A stretch of DNA of 64,000 nucleotides from positions 9,265,560-9,329,559 of the forward strand of contig HG738140.1 in assembly GCA_000499405.2 (NCBI GenBank). Reading direction: 5' to 3'. The notes below the pieces were generated by a model, which did not search any database, had not been told where the DNA came from, and saw nothing but the letters and a program-made list of their open reading frames with translations. This DNA comes from Onchocerca volvulus (taxonomy: Eukaryota; Nematoda; Chromadorea; Rhabditida; Onchocercidae). The translations under genes were made by a program, and so were the position numbers. Below are positions 1 to 13,481 of the stretch, piece after piece; the stretch's first letter is position 1, and every line of letters begins with the position of its first letter.

Positions 1-3000
1 ACCCATCTGTTTGCCAAGTACAGCAATTTTGATACTTTTTTTGATGGCGTCAGGGCTGACCTTTTTAAATGAAATTTTCAAAAAAATCTGTCCTTTATTT
101 CTTATGTCTTTTTTATTATATGTTTTTTGCTAAAGTGCAATATAAGTGTAAAATTTTTGTGTTTTCGAGAACAATTTTAGGAAAGAAGAAAGGAAAAAAA
201 CTCTATTCTTTCTTCTTTTCCTTTCTTTCTCAGATATTTCCTTTTTTTAACCATTTTTTTTTTTTTTTTTTTTTTCATTGCTTCGGAATCATTTTAGATT
301 TTTATAAACTTTTCCATCTTTTTCATTAAAAAAGAGCCGAAATAACGATGATGCACTTCAAAAAAGCCTTCGTTTTCTGTTTAATTTACATCTTAATTTA
401 AAACGCCACTCGCAGAAACACATACCAGAGAAAACACAAATCTTTCCACACCTCCATAATTCATTTTTCATTTTCTCCTCTTAATTTCGAGAGATAACAA
501 AGAAATTTATGTTTCAACAACTTTTCGTAGTTTTTGATGAAACTTATTGGAACAAACTGATATCATTACGAGATTATTTTCTGAACTGGTAATAAATTCT
601 AGTTGAAAATCGTATGACAATTGATTTTTATCCTTCTCTACTTAGTAATTAGGAACAACTATAATTAATGAAGTTAAATTTTTGATAAGAAAAGACGAAA
701 TGTTAGACGATATTTTGCGGAGTAACATGGAATTCTGAGCTGTTATTTCACTATGTTTACATATTATTCTTCGACTTATCTCAACATCTGTTTCTCATTT
801 GTAATCGTTGCAGTGTATTTTAAAATATGTAATATGATGAGGTAGAAACACCAATAATAATTAATATAAAATTAAAATAAAGCAAAAAAAAGTTTGTTTG
901 CGAGATTATATTTGAATGAATCATCAATAAATTTAATCAACCTGTATGTATTTCCCTGTCTATAATGGAATGTTAAATTATTTGTTGTGTTGATAAATCG
1001 AAGCATTAAATATGAAGCACAGATAGATTTACTCACTCCACTATTATGACTGATTACTCTTACTATGAAAGCTATTTAAATTGCAAATCCGAGTTAAACT
1101 AACAGCTCAACTGAGATGAGTTTGATCAAGTTGCTAATTACAACAGTCAATAGATTGTAATGCCCAGTTATTTTAATCTTTCAATTTGTATGTTTTGCCT
1201 TTTGAAAATTGAATTTATTTTGGACTTTTTTTTTCTTTTTTTGAAGTTATTCTAGAGTTTCATAGACTTGTCTTTCAAGGAATCAGATAATTTAGGATTG
1301 GAGATGTGGAATGGTTCCATTATTCTTCTATCATTTGATTAATATGTACTGTACAAGAGGAAACATTTGTGTGAGTTACATTCAAAGTTAGTAGGTCTTT
1401 TTAGCAAAATTGAATCGGAAATATTTTATAATTTCCCGATATAAATGCATTTTCTAAAATTTTTCGAGCTTTTATGATTCGAAGCAATAGAAAATTAGGA
1501 CTTTTGCTGACTTACCTTTATAATCAAAAATGAATCTAATTTGTCGCAGTTTATGCAAATAGCAATTGACAAATTGCAATGAATATTCAGCGATTGATAT
1601 TATTATTTTTAAAGAATAAATTATTATTCGAAAATCTCTGTAGTAAAATTAAACTATTGAAAAAAATTAATTGCTACTTTTGTTTGAAATGTGGACGTCA
1701 TTGAATGGAACCAAACTTTAGCTTCACTTCTGTTGAAATATTCTGAAACTGGAATAATTGCTTGCTCGACCCTTTTCTACTCGTAAAGGTGGATAATACC
1801 GGCTTGTACAATAAGCAAAATTAAATGCATTTACTGAACTTTAAATATTTTGGATTTTGTGAACCAGTTTAAAGTTTATTTTTTATCAAATATAAAAAAT
1901 GATTCGAAAATGCTTAAACTCTTTTTTTCGAATAAGTAATTCTAAAATCAACTAAATTCCTCTTTTTTAAAAGTAAAACTTTTAACAAAAAAAATTGTTG
2001 TGATCCCAGTTACTGCAGATAGTTTCGAAGTCACAAAGCCTTCAATTATCCTATTTTGCATGTTTGGTTTTTTTCCCTCATTTATTGCAACTTGGATAAG
2101 TTGTTTAAAACAGAACATTTTGTTGTTGTTGCTATTTCCTTTGAGACTGAACTGGATAATAAACTTTTCCATTACTAACAATTATTTGAAACTGCTAATA
2201 GTTAGTTCGGGATGGCACCACATTTTTACATGAAATTTCAAATGTTTGACTGCTTTTGTCATCATTGATTGATATCATTAATCAATTATCATTAATTAAG
2301 GTGTTCAACTGCCTATCTGTTTTATTTCTGTCTTTCTTCTCGTTTTTTTTTTTTTCTTTTTTTTTTTTCATCCAAAAATGTCTTCCATTCAGTTGTTCAA
2401 AGAATAATAGCTACAGTGACTGTAAAAATTTTTCGAAATTAAGAAACAAACCTAAAATAGGCCCGAAATAGTTATGCTAGATGCGATCACAAAGTGGTGT
2501 CACAAACATTCCTGCAAATAATTCGATTTCTGTTTCATTTAGTTTTGGCCTATAAAATTTTTCATGTTTGAATCCTTAGTGAGTATAATGGAAGGCAGTA
2601 CGCGAAACAAAATAAAAAGTAAAATCGTAAAATGATATTTATTCATTGTTTTTCTTTTTGCCAACATTTTTATTACTAGAATTTAAGTTTTTTGAGAATG
2701 CATGCATGCATGCAGCAAGCAGAAACACACACATACAACCATAGTGGTTAGTAATTTTATTCGTACACATTTGATGGTCAATGCCATCGTAGAAGAATGA
2801 CATGGTATTCGAGAAAAGCGAGCAGAAGGAAGAAGTGTGGATTCGGAGCGGACGGGAAATGCCTGTGGAAAAACATATGTTTTTTTTTAATGTTAAATGG
2901 GTTGTTGAATTCGAAGCATTTTTATGTCCGATGAGAAATACCTCATCTTGCCATCTTGCTCTCACTGCTACTGTAAATGAAGGAGCTCTAATTTGCTAGC

Positions 3001-5474
3001 TTATATAAAATTTTGAGAAAATGACCTTTAAGTTTGACTGAAATTGCTAGAATTGTTCAAATATTAGTGCGGTACCTTTAAAATAATATCGATGAGATAC
3101 AATCACGGCAAAAATAGTTGTGCTTATTCTATATTAATAACAGTATGATCATTGCTAGAGATGAGTTATTTCGTGGTCAAACTGAAATGATTGATTTTTC
3201 TCTTATGAACTTACTAATCAAAGTTTGATAAACATATTATTCGTCTGCTCAAATCTTCTAGAAGGCATATATTTTCACACTAGAAAGTTTTCAAATATAT
3301 GCCAGTTGAATATGAGGAAATGAAAGAATGTTTCTTTTTTGATATTAAACAAATTTTTTTATGAATTATTATTATTAACAGTTATCAATTAATTAATTAA
3401 ATAATTAATTAGCTAGCATTCAGTCGCGCTAAAAATATTGGATGCTTTTAACGCTCTTAGTTGTTCACAGTTTTTGTTGATCGGTATAGAAAAAAATTCA
3501 GCTGAAAATTCACTAGATCCTACTGCAGTAAACGTTGTATTACATAATCAAATTTTCCTTAAACTGAATCTGAGAGTTATATCCCGAAAAAAGAAATGAT
3601 ATTAATCCATGGATTCAGCAAAATTAACTGAATAATAATTTCTTAATAACGAAGTTAATAGAATTATCTTCCGTGGCAATATAATTAAACAAATAATTAA
3701 CTAAACAAACTATGTTAAATAACTTGGTAAATTTGAGGGAATGAGAGATAAGATTGAATTTTGATAAGATTCATTTCTCTGTACATAACGCTACTATGCC
3801 AAATCCTTCACATATTTATAATATTAATCATCTTGAAACATTATAAATTGAAGGTCACAACCTCAAGAAATACGTTTTAAATTTTATTTTATAATACTTT
3901 TAAATAACAATGACATTTCATACCTCTCGTAATTTCTCCTTCTCAGTGAAGTAATGAAAACTCTCGAAATTTTCATTTTCTGATAGCTTGAAACTGGTGG
4001 AAATCGAATATTTGAATCATTTATTTAAGACATCAGCCAGTCATTTGCATATTACAATTGCACTTAATAAAAAAAGATTTTATATTTCTTTTTTATTATT
4101 GGGAGACTAAGAAAATTTTAGCATATAATAGTAATATTATGATAATATGATAGTAAAATTTGATTGTAATTTGTGTAACAAAAATGATTTCGTAGACGGG
4201 AGAAACGGTAGAGATCAAGGGCAGAGAAAACTTTCAGCACTCCCACCACCATTATCAAACTTTTCATTCGATAACGATATCAAATTCTATCAATTTTTTA
4301 TGACTAAAATGCCTGAACCATAAATTGAAATAGAAAAAAAAAGTGAATTCATTATAATTGATATGTCCACTATCTTGAAATTATTTATTACTTTTCTTTC
4401 AAATCAAACTTTCATCCATTTCCTTCGTCTCTTTCTGGTCTATCTTTCAGATAGCAATTTCTTATCCACAAACGATAGTATCCTCATTTTATTTATTCCT
4501 TTACCCTATTTAAAAAAGAAAAAAATACAATATAAGAAGCCTAGTATTATCAGCTGATTTTCAAATCTTTTGTTTCTGAAATTTTGTGAAGTTATCAGGA
4601 ATTCCTTTTAAAGCAAATCTGGTAGAATCTTTTTGCAAATTTTCCAAATTAGTATATAAATATCTATGAACATCTCAAAACAGAAAGCAGAATTTCGGAA
4701 TGAGAAACGTTCCAAAAATCCGTAATGGATTTGCAATGAGTATTTGGCGAATTAAGCTTAATATCAATTTTGGCTACTTTTCGAAAGTAAAAGTTCATAA
4801 GTTTAATGAAAGTGGAAATTGGAGGAGAAAATAAATGTGACGCTTTGAGGATGTCTTCTATTGTTCGAATTTGAGTAGGCTTTTGTTTTCTCACTAAGTT
4901 TAAAGTAAATAACACATGCAAGGCTTTATTTTCCATTCCTGTAAGTAATCTAATCAAGTAAACTGCACTGATTTGCAGATTGCTGCTGCTGCTTCTGCTG
5001 CAGCTGCAGCATACATTGCTTAATGGAATGATGATGATGGTTGGGCATGAGGGAGGGTTGGGTTGAAATTTTTAATGAAATGTTTGCTTGTGCTATAGCG
5101 AAAAGCCAAAGTTTACATTTTTGTGAAATTTTTGTTGAATTTCGTTGGTGGTTAACGGGCTGGGAAATATAGGCGCATACATTTCTCGAGCTGCTTGGGT
5201 TGAGTGTGTTTACATTCTGTATATATTCCATTCATTCAATTTGTAATCATTTCGATTCCTCCCAATTTATTTACTTTTCTTTTCTCTTTCAACTTTTTTA
5301 ACGTTTGGTTTTTTTTTTTCTTTTTTTAATTCGTTTTAGCAACGAGTGTTTTCTTAACGAAATTTCAAAAAATTTAAATTTCCAAATACTATCAATTTTT
5401 CAGTTGATTTACATTTGTCGCTTAATTCTTTATTTATTTTTTTCGAACCGTTCATGCAAGTCAATTGTTTGGAA

Positions 5475-5513
<39 letters not shown>

Positions 5514-6828
5514 AAATTCTAAATAGCTAACAACTTTTGTCTATTTACCTGGCTTTTCTGTCATACATAATCAATTCGAAAATTTTTTATTGTTATTTGT
5601 AAAAATTTTTTGCATGAAATCTATTTGAAAAACAAGCATTTCGTTGTTTGCATATATTATTTAACGGACTCGCATGCATCGTGCAGCGATGTGAATGCTG
5701 CTATTACTACTACTGCTAATTTCATTATTACATACTTCAAAATGTTTACTGGATAAATTAATATTTCCTTTTCAAGTTGCAATTAGTCTAAATATTTATT
5801 TGATTTATTTTATGGAAAATTTCACTCAAATTTCGAGACATTTATTTAGCTGATTGCCATTTGAAATGCATAAGAAGAATTGCTTAAAATGCATTATTAC
5901 GCCATTTACATAAAGCTCTGAATGGATGGCTTCATCGTTTTTAATTTAATCGAAAAAAGAATGAATAAATTTTTCGCTTTGACACACACACACACACATG
6001 TGTGCATAAAACACGCATAACAGATGCTTTTCATTCGAAGCGATGAAGGAAATGAGAAATTTTGGTGGAGTAAAAGAACAAAATATGAAATTTTTGTTGA
6101 TAATTTTAACCGGAAGTTGAAGAAGTGGTCGGATTTTTAAAATGTTATAATTTCAAATAAAATAACATTCGCAAAATTTTATCGTTTCTGCAGTTAATTG
6201 CATAATGCTTTTGCAATTGTTTGCTAATAAATCTTTTTCCTTTGTTAAGAAATTATTGCATTTCAATAAGTGCTTTTTTTTTTGAAAATAAAATTTTTGA
6301 TATTTCTCAAAAATATCCATTTTTTTTTTCCCATCATATAATTTTTTGGAGAGGAAAAGTAATTAGAATCAAGCAAGTAAGGTTTTTATTATTTTTTTCT
6401 ATCAAAATATGTAACAATTATGTTATTCTTTCTTCTTTTTTTTTTTTTGATTTTATTACAAAATTAATTAATTTCACTTTGATTTGCAACTAAAACATTC
6501 ATACTTTTTCCACTTTTTCCGGATAATTGGTTTAAATATTACTAGTTATTCGAATTTTAAGATGTCAGAAACATCCACTTCTGAAAATAATCATATAGAC
6601 TAAATATTGATCAAATAGTACTATCATATTCGTTAGATAACTTATTTGTTCAGAAATTATGGGATGGTACCTTCTTTTCTAAGGTGAAATTTCTTTGCAC
6701 CAGATTTCTTTAGATTCAATTTGCATCAAAAGTATTGCTTGATTGGTCGACTGAGATAATTGACAGTCAATTTCAGATGTTTACAAATTATTTTGTTTGT
6801 TTTGATTAATTTCAATCATTTGCCTCTA
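1..6828. other. AT-rich non-coding region, no gene seen
   Basis: No open frame here shows family motifs or splice-consistent exons. The few open frames of 60-108 codons are low complexity (runs of F, K, S, or N and Q from T, A or CAG tracts) and have no flanking acceptor/donor pair that extends them. Long T tracts occur, for example 28 T at about 5479-5506, and a short CA repeat lies near 5983-5998. The stretch may be intergenic DNA or the far upstream part of the zinc-finger gene that begins at 17.6 kb. Confidence 0.5.
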
Positions 6829-7257
6829 AGAGACGTATATTTGGATGAAATACCTAATGTAACAAAAAAAAAGACTGATCTTAAACTTAATGCTGATGAG
6901 ATGAAGGGTTTCCTCGTACCTTCCTTTAACAGTATTACTTCTGAAGTCACCTGAAATCACTGTAATGCAGCGATTTAGATATCTTACGTGAATCAAGGTG
7001 ATGAAGAATGTGCTGAGATCAGAAGAAAAGCAACAAATTCAAGTATTTCTGCTAAGCAAGCCATATTTCGGTCGTGAATTAATCCAGAAAATCATTCTTT
7101 GATTTTCGTGACAACAGCAATAACACCTTGAAACATTGATATTGATTACATTGATGGACATGACAGAGTCCCTAATGATGATAAGTTATCAGCATCGAAC
7201 ATCCAATTGATAGGCCTAATGTGGATGAAGAAGATGTATTTTGAATACAAAGATTGA
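6829..7257 (+). pseudogene. Decayed coding fragment, identity unknown
   Basis: One reading frame runs through this stretch with codon use that looks protein-like (mixed acidic, basic and polar residues, for example DVYLDEIPNVTKKK and NQGDEECAEIRRKATNSS). It is broken by four in-frame stops, three of them TGA and one TAG. Near 7195 a shift to another frame continues with the acidic segment HPIDRPNVDEEDVF followed by a stop. This is the pattern of an old exon that has lost selection. No family was recognised and no splice sites were convincing. It could instead be chance composition, since the local AT content makes acidic and lysine codons common. Confidence 0.3.
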
Positions 7258-7770
7258 GCAATAACTTGACTAATTGAAAGACAATAAATCATTCAATCTA
7301 ATCATTTAACGACTATCTAAGCTTTATCGCTTAAGATAACTACATATTGTTCAAAAAACATTAGAACTACATCCAAATCTTACGATTTGTAAAATCCAAC
7401 CAAGAAAGCAATATTGTTGAAAACTTCAAAATTTATTATCAATAATTTCAATAACTATTAAGTAGAAGTGTATTTTTGAACTCGAAAATTTGAAACAAAA
7501 AGTTTGTTCTGTTTTACTGCCTGAAATTTAGTATGTTTTGCTGCTGCTGATTGATTGAATGAATTAAAAAAGTGTTTCATGGCGAATGGAACAAAATAAA
7601 ATGAACAAAATTTATGAGGTTGCTTTGCTATTTCTTGTTAAAATATTTCGAAAAGATTTTAACATACCAATGTAAAAAGCTTTTTTTTTTCGATGAAAAA
7701 AAGGCGTAGAATTACTGGTATTGAGACAATTTTTGAAATGGAATTTCGTGATATCTGCTGAAATGGCAAT

Positions 7771-7799
7771 AATGATGATAAAATGATGATAATGATGGG

Positions 7800-7839
<40 letters not shown>

Positions 7840-7916
7840 AATGATGGATGATGATGATGATAAAAACTATGATGATGGTTGAATGATGATTATGATGAAA
7901 GTGATGATGATGATAA
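7771..7916. repeat. (GAT)n microsatellite
   Basis: An imperfect GAT/ATG trinucleotide array of about 145 bp, with an uninterrupted core near 7800-7839. The open frame it creates, rich in Asp, is a product of the repeat and is not called as a gene. Confidence 0.9.
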
Positions 7917-10900
7917 TGTGATCACGTTATTCAATCTTTTATATTTTCAAACAGTTCCTTTAAGATTTTGCGCAATGATTTCGTGCAAAAATTCTTCCAA
8001 TTTCTCTACTTCGTGTTACAATATTGATTCTTTAATGCGTGCAATGGTTGTCAGCGCTTTAAAACAATTTGAAATTAAAAAAAGTATTTTAATCAAAAAA
8101 AAAAAGGAAAAATTCTTTGATTCTCTGATTGATCTTCAACAATGATAAGTTGTAACAATCAATGGGGAAAGATCAGATTCCTGTAACATCTTATATTTTC
8201 AATGGTTTCCAGTAAAACTATGAGAAAATATAATTGTTTTATTTTTCCTTTTAAATTTAAGGAAAAAAAAAATTCTACTTAACAAATATATTTGCCTTTT
8301 CAAAGTTGTAATTAAAATATTTTCGTAATCTCTTCAGATAAAAGTTTTAAATGCTCGTTTCTTTGTCATCTTGCTATTATCCATGATATTTCTGTAAAAT
8401 GCTATTCTGTCTGTTTTCTTTCTCTAGCTCTTTTTTAATGCATGAAAAAGAGTTTTAAATATTTGATTACAAATCAAAATTTAACAAAAAGCTGTATTGA
8501 CATGAAAATATGATCGGAATTATTATTTTTCCCATATTTCATCATTGATCAACGACTCATTCAAAGGCACATGTATTTGTATGGCAGATGTCCTCCTAGT
8601 ATTTCACATATATTTATACTGAAAGCAATAAAAAAAAAATTTTTTTTCTCGTTATTGATGATAGTAAAGATTGACTTTTGATTTCCAAGCTTGTAATGCT
8701 AGGTGTCAGCTAAAGGAAACAAATCAAGTAATAGTAATATGGAAAATTAGCAAAGTAGGGAAGTTAGCATGACACGAGTGAAGTTCTTGACCAATCTCGA
8801 AGGAGTAAGTCAGAAGGTTTTTTGAAACTTCTAAGTTGTAAATCAAATGGAAAAATTTTTATATTAAGTGCTTCTAAATGTGTTTGTGATGAATATGCCC
8901 GTTCGTTAACTGATGGGTTATGTCGCCCCGAACGCGTGACAGGCAATTTTTTCTGTCAAATTCAATAATAATCAAAAGAAATTGTTAAATTTAGAGAATT
9001 TGTGCTCTCTGTGCATGTCAAACTATTTCACGGAAAAATTGTTTAATTACGCCATGATGAGATAAATGTATCTGTAATGTCGTGACAGATAGATAGATGG
9101 ATAGATGGATGAAGAAGAGAGGAGTGGTAGTAAAATTAAAACTTTTGAAGAATACACATTTCATGTCACTTGTAGACATGCAAACATATGCGATATGCTT
9201 GAAACACATGGATGAACAGAACTTTAGCATGCAAAAATGAGAGGTTAACAAGACCAGTGCTCTAGAGTCAAAAATTGCAAAGGTTTTAGATTTGACGTCA
9301 TGCTTTCCACCTTTTTAAATAAGCCAATTTACGGGAAAATGTATTTGGGACCGCTATTATGATAGCTTTGTGACACTTAATTAGAATAATTCTGATCATT
9401 ATGAGAGATGAGGATGAACTCAATCAATTTATACAATTATTTTGTGAAATTTCCGGAAAATTTAAAAGTAAGCAGTAGTTCTGTTTTTTGTTTTTTTTAC
9501 TACTACTACTAATTAATAGTAAAATACAACAATTAGAGCAAAAAATATTTCATCTCTTTTTTAAACTATCTTCATTAGTTATTGTTTCAATGGTTTTACT
9601 GCTTACGTAAATAACGTAAGGTTTCAAAAAGTTTGTTATAATGTCCGTCGATTTATCTGAAAAATTTGATTTTCAAAAAGTGAAACTTCAGTACTGCACT
9701 GCTAATCTCAAAAAAAAAAAAAAAAATTAATGGTTTCAAAGCAGTACGATATGCCAGAGCAATTTATTTCAAATTTTACTATGGTGAGAGTTTTCTAAGG
9801 AGAGCGAAAAGTTTCCAGTATACCCAGGGACGGATAAGCTGCTATAAAAGAATGAGTATTCAAGAAGTGAGAATTATATAAGTTGAGTAAGTTATATTTA
9901 AGCCTAGATATTTAAGTTATTTAAGAAAATTTTAAGCTGAGTAAATTATATTTACCAACTCCAACAAATGAAAGTTTATTCTATTTTTCAGTTTTGTATT
10001 TCAATTTGATTTAAAATAAAAGACCGAAATCATCATGATGCAATATTAAGTGAGCTACTATTAAAATGCTTAAAAGTTTTCAAACTAGCCAAAAATTTAT
10101 CATTCAAAATGATAATTATGGCTTCCATTTGCCAAGTCAGAGATTGAAATCGAGACGATTCAGGATAGTAAATAAATGAAAATATTGATAACGCGAAAAG
10201 CACACGAATATTAAAAAGATAAATTTAATATTTCTTTCGTTAGGAATCTTTTAATTATTATATATAGTTCATTTTTCCCTAATTCACATAAATTTTCTCA
10301 GCAATTCTGTTAAATGTGTTTACTATTCGTTTCATGAGTGTTTTATTTATAGCCCATCGCTGTTAATAATTTTGATATTATTTAATTAACAAATAGAGAG
10401 TCGCTGATTTTACAGCTCCAATTATTTCATTTTCTATAATTTTCTATTTATTAGTTTAGCTAAAAAAAAAAAAAAAAAGTATAAATGCCGAGAAGTTATT
10501 TCATCCAAAGTTACATCAAATGCTGCATGAAAAGATTCATAAATTTTCAAAATTAAAAGTAATTAATGAATGAAATTTGATGAAAGTGAATTGAAAATTT
10601 CGTTATCGGTCAGTGCCATCCATTGTGTCTGTCAATTGTTATCATTACTGCTTGCGGTTGTTGCTGTCGCTTCTTTGATGGCGTTGCGAGATTATATGAT
10701 AGGAAACTATATATATACATATATTGATGAACAAAATTTTCAATTTTAAGACGAAATGATTTTTCGAGTTTTGCTTCGTCCACAACACATCAGCGATTGA
10801 TTGGCAGCAGCATGATCTATCTGATCATCACCACAAATCCTCGCATCCTTCCAGCCTTTCCAATCAGTCAACTACTATTATTATCATTTTATCTTTTGAT

Positions 10901-11660
10901 TTTAATAATCATCTTGTACGATTTGCATGCAGTTCTTTCTACCTGAACTGAACCTAATACCATCTATTATTACTTACTACTTCTTCTACTACAACTACTA
11001 GTATCACTATTTCTCGTTATTATTGTCACTCGCTAGGAACACAGGCAATGACATCCCATTATTCCTATTATTCTGTTTCATTCCCTGTTCTTCTTAATGT
11101 GCTACTGCTGCTGATGATGATGATGATGATAATTTGATTGAATTTTCTTTTAGGAATTTCGAATAAATCATATTTCATACCCAAATCATTCATTCATTTA
11201 ATTTAATCCTGTTCGTCGAAATCAGGATTGTCACCTTGCCTCAGCTCATCTCGCCTCGTCGCGCCACAGCTCTTCCCATTTTTATCCCGCCACCTTGATT
11301 TTATTATTTCCTTGTCCAGTCATTCATTCATTTCGAAATACAATTTTAATTGGATTACTATTATTTTTCTTGGGAAGCTGATGTTATGACGAATTGCTAC
11401 ATGACAAGATGATCATTACACGAGCCCACACACACACTCTCAATCGTTCCATTTTGATATTTCTTTTTACCAAATGTTTGATAATTCTTCGATTTACAAA
11501 ATTTTTTTTTCAACCAGCAAAGTACGAATTTTCCTTTTTTCTTTTTGCAATGTTGTGATTAAATTTCTAGCTGACAGCTGTGTTCCTATTAATTTTCTGC
11601 TTTCAATAAACATAATTTTTTTTTACGTCATATAATTGTATTTCGAATTATATTAGTAAG
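7917..11660. other. Non-coding region with slightly GC-richer block
   Basis: No gene seen. From about 10600 to 11420 the composition changes: pyrimidine-rich sequence with CATCATCACC, CTCGCCTCGTCGCGCC and a short GAT repeat (about 11114-11130), unlike the T/A-rich surroundings. This could be a regulatory block or distal promoter for the downstream zinc-finger gene, but no motif proves that. Confidence 0.3.
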
Positions 11661-11774
11661 CAGATACACTAGTATCCTGACACCTGCTTGTTTGATTACT
11701 CATCACTTATGAGTAAACAGATAGGCCAATATCCTGATACCTGCTTGTTTGATTTCTTATCACTTATGACTTTC
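11661..11774. repeat. Tandem duplication, unit about 57 bp, two copies
   Basis: Two adjacent diverged copies start with CAGATA at 11661 and 11718. Each contains the shared segment TATCCTGA.ACCTGCTTGTTTGATT followed by TCATCACTTATGA or a close variant. Period is about 57 bp. No coding potential was seen. Confidence 0.7.
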
Positions 11775-13410
11775 AAGTATGCTGTACTAGATGATACATG
11801 ATATGAGACAATTTCCTGGTCTGATGAGAAAGTTCTTGATTATAATTAATGGTTAGATCCTGATTTTATCCCTCTCATCCAAAAATTTGACAGTACTGAT
11901 TATTCCAAAGTAAATTTTACTTTTTTGTACTAAAAAATGTTTGCCGATATTAATAACTAATGAAAGAAAAGAGATGAAAATATTTTCCGCGCACTATTTA
12001 TCATTATCAGATTTTACCTTAAAGTTACTAATAATTAGAATTTTTGCATTACTTAAGGTGTTAAATAAGATAATTGTTGAAATAGGTAAAGAAAAATGTT
12101 CAGAAAAAACTAGTAAAAAACCTGTGCTCTTTAACTTTTTTTTTTTTTTTGCAAATTAAACAAAAAAAAAAAAAAATGCGAAACCTTCAAATAATATATT
12201 GCAGGACATGTTTTCCAGTTTTTTTTTCTCAATTGAGCAATTGATGGAACAGTAGGACATTATATATTTGCATTTTGCGGAGACCAAATAAAAACTTGCT
12301 TAAAAATGACTGTAAAATGAGGACATCATTTTATTCATTTTAAAATATATCAATCTTTTGCATGTATAATGAAATTCCAAGTTTTTAATTCTTCTAGATT
12401 TCAGCTTTTTTGATCTACAATTAACTTTTTGACCTTTCGAAAATTTTAATTTTTCTCGATTTAAGCTTTCTTTTATCTAAGAGAAATTTTCGGACTTTCT
12501 TGATTTCTGCTGCTTTTCAATTTTCCGTTTCATCTGAGGATCATAAGTTGCGTTCTGTCGTGACATCTGTCTGTCTTCAAAAAATGAACTTTTCTTCTTA
12601 GCTTCTGGACACACCACATGAAAAGACTGGAAGAGAGTAGCGTTGAAAGATCAACAGTATGTCAGAAATAAATACAAAATTTGAATGCATGCACTTTGAA
12701 CTTTCCAAAAAGTTGTTTGTTTGCACTATTACAATTTCCATCGTCACATTGAAGTTTTTCCAAGTTTGAAAAAGTTTGAAATGGAAGCGAGTAGTGATAC
12801 TCGGGTTCAGCCCACCTACCGCCTACCCATCTATCAACTTAACATTCCAAGAGCTGTTTCATTCAACTATTTAAACAAAAATTTTAATTTATTTACATTG
12901 CTCAAAACGACTGACTGTATGTATGAACTGTTCATATCTGTATGCATGTCTTTTTATGTCAATTTATGTAGAGAAACATCACTTTTTTATCTGATATTCT
13001 ACCATCCCCGCTCCCTCCTCATTCTCAGTGCTCTCACAGAGTAGTTATTTTTGTCGTTGCGTATTTTGAGTGTTCCGAGAGAAGCTTCTCAGAGAGCATA
13101 CGACATAAACCTTTCTGTTGATTTCGAATTTTTCAACTCGTCCTTTTAAAATTTCAAACAAATCTTTCAAAAAACATATTTCGAAAAAATTTTAATTCTA
13201 GTTTTTTCTTTTTTTTTTTATTTTTAATTTCTCATTTTCAAAAATTTTCATTTTTTTTCCTTTCATTTTTCATTTTCACTTTTTTTATTTTCATTCTTTT
13301 GTTTTTTTATTTTGGATTGAAATATTTTTTATTTATCTTGGATTGAAAATATTTGTTTGTTTTGGATTGAAAATTCGAGAATTATTAATGAAATTCGATA
13401 GACGCAAAAT

Positions 13411-13412
<2 letters not shown>

Positions 13413-13453
<41 letters not shown>

Positions 13454-13481
13454 GTGTGTGTATGTGTGTGTGTGTGTGTGA
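13413..13481. repeat. (TG)n microsatellite
   Basis: About 69 bp of TG dinucleotides with TATG interruptions. Simple sequence repeat in non-coding DNA. Confidence 0.95.

Noticed and set aside
4950..5231. Minus-strand open frame with His and Gln runs
   Set aside because: The runs come from ATG and CTG trinucleotide repeats; nothing else supports a gene.
12721..13044. 107-codon open frame in the gene-free left third
   Set aside because: Unremarkable composition and no splice context or motif; expected by chance in 17 kb.
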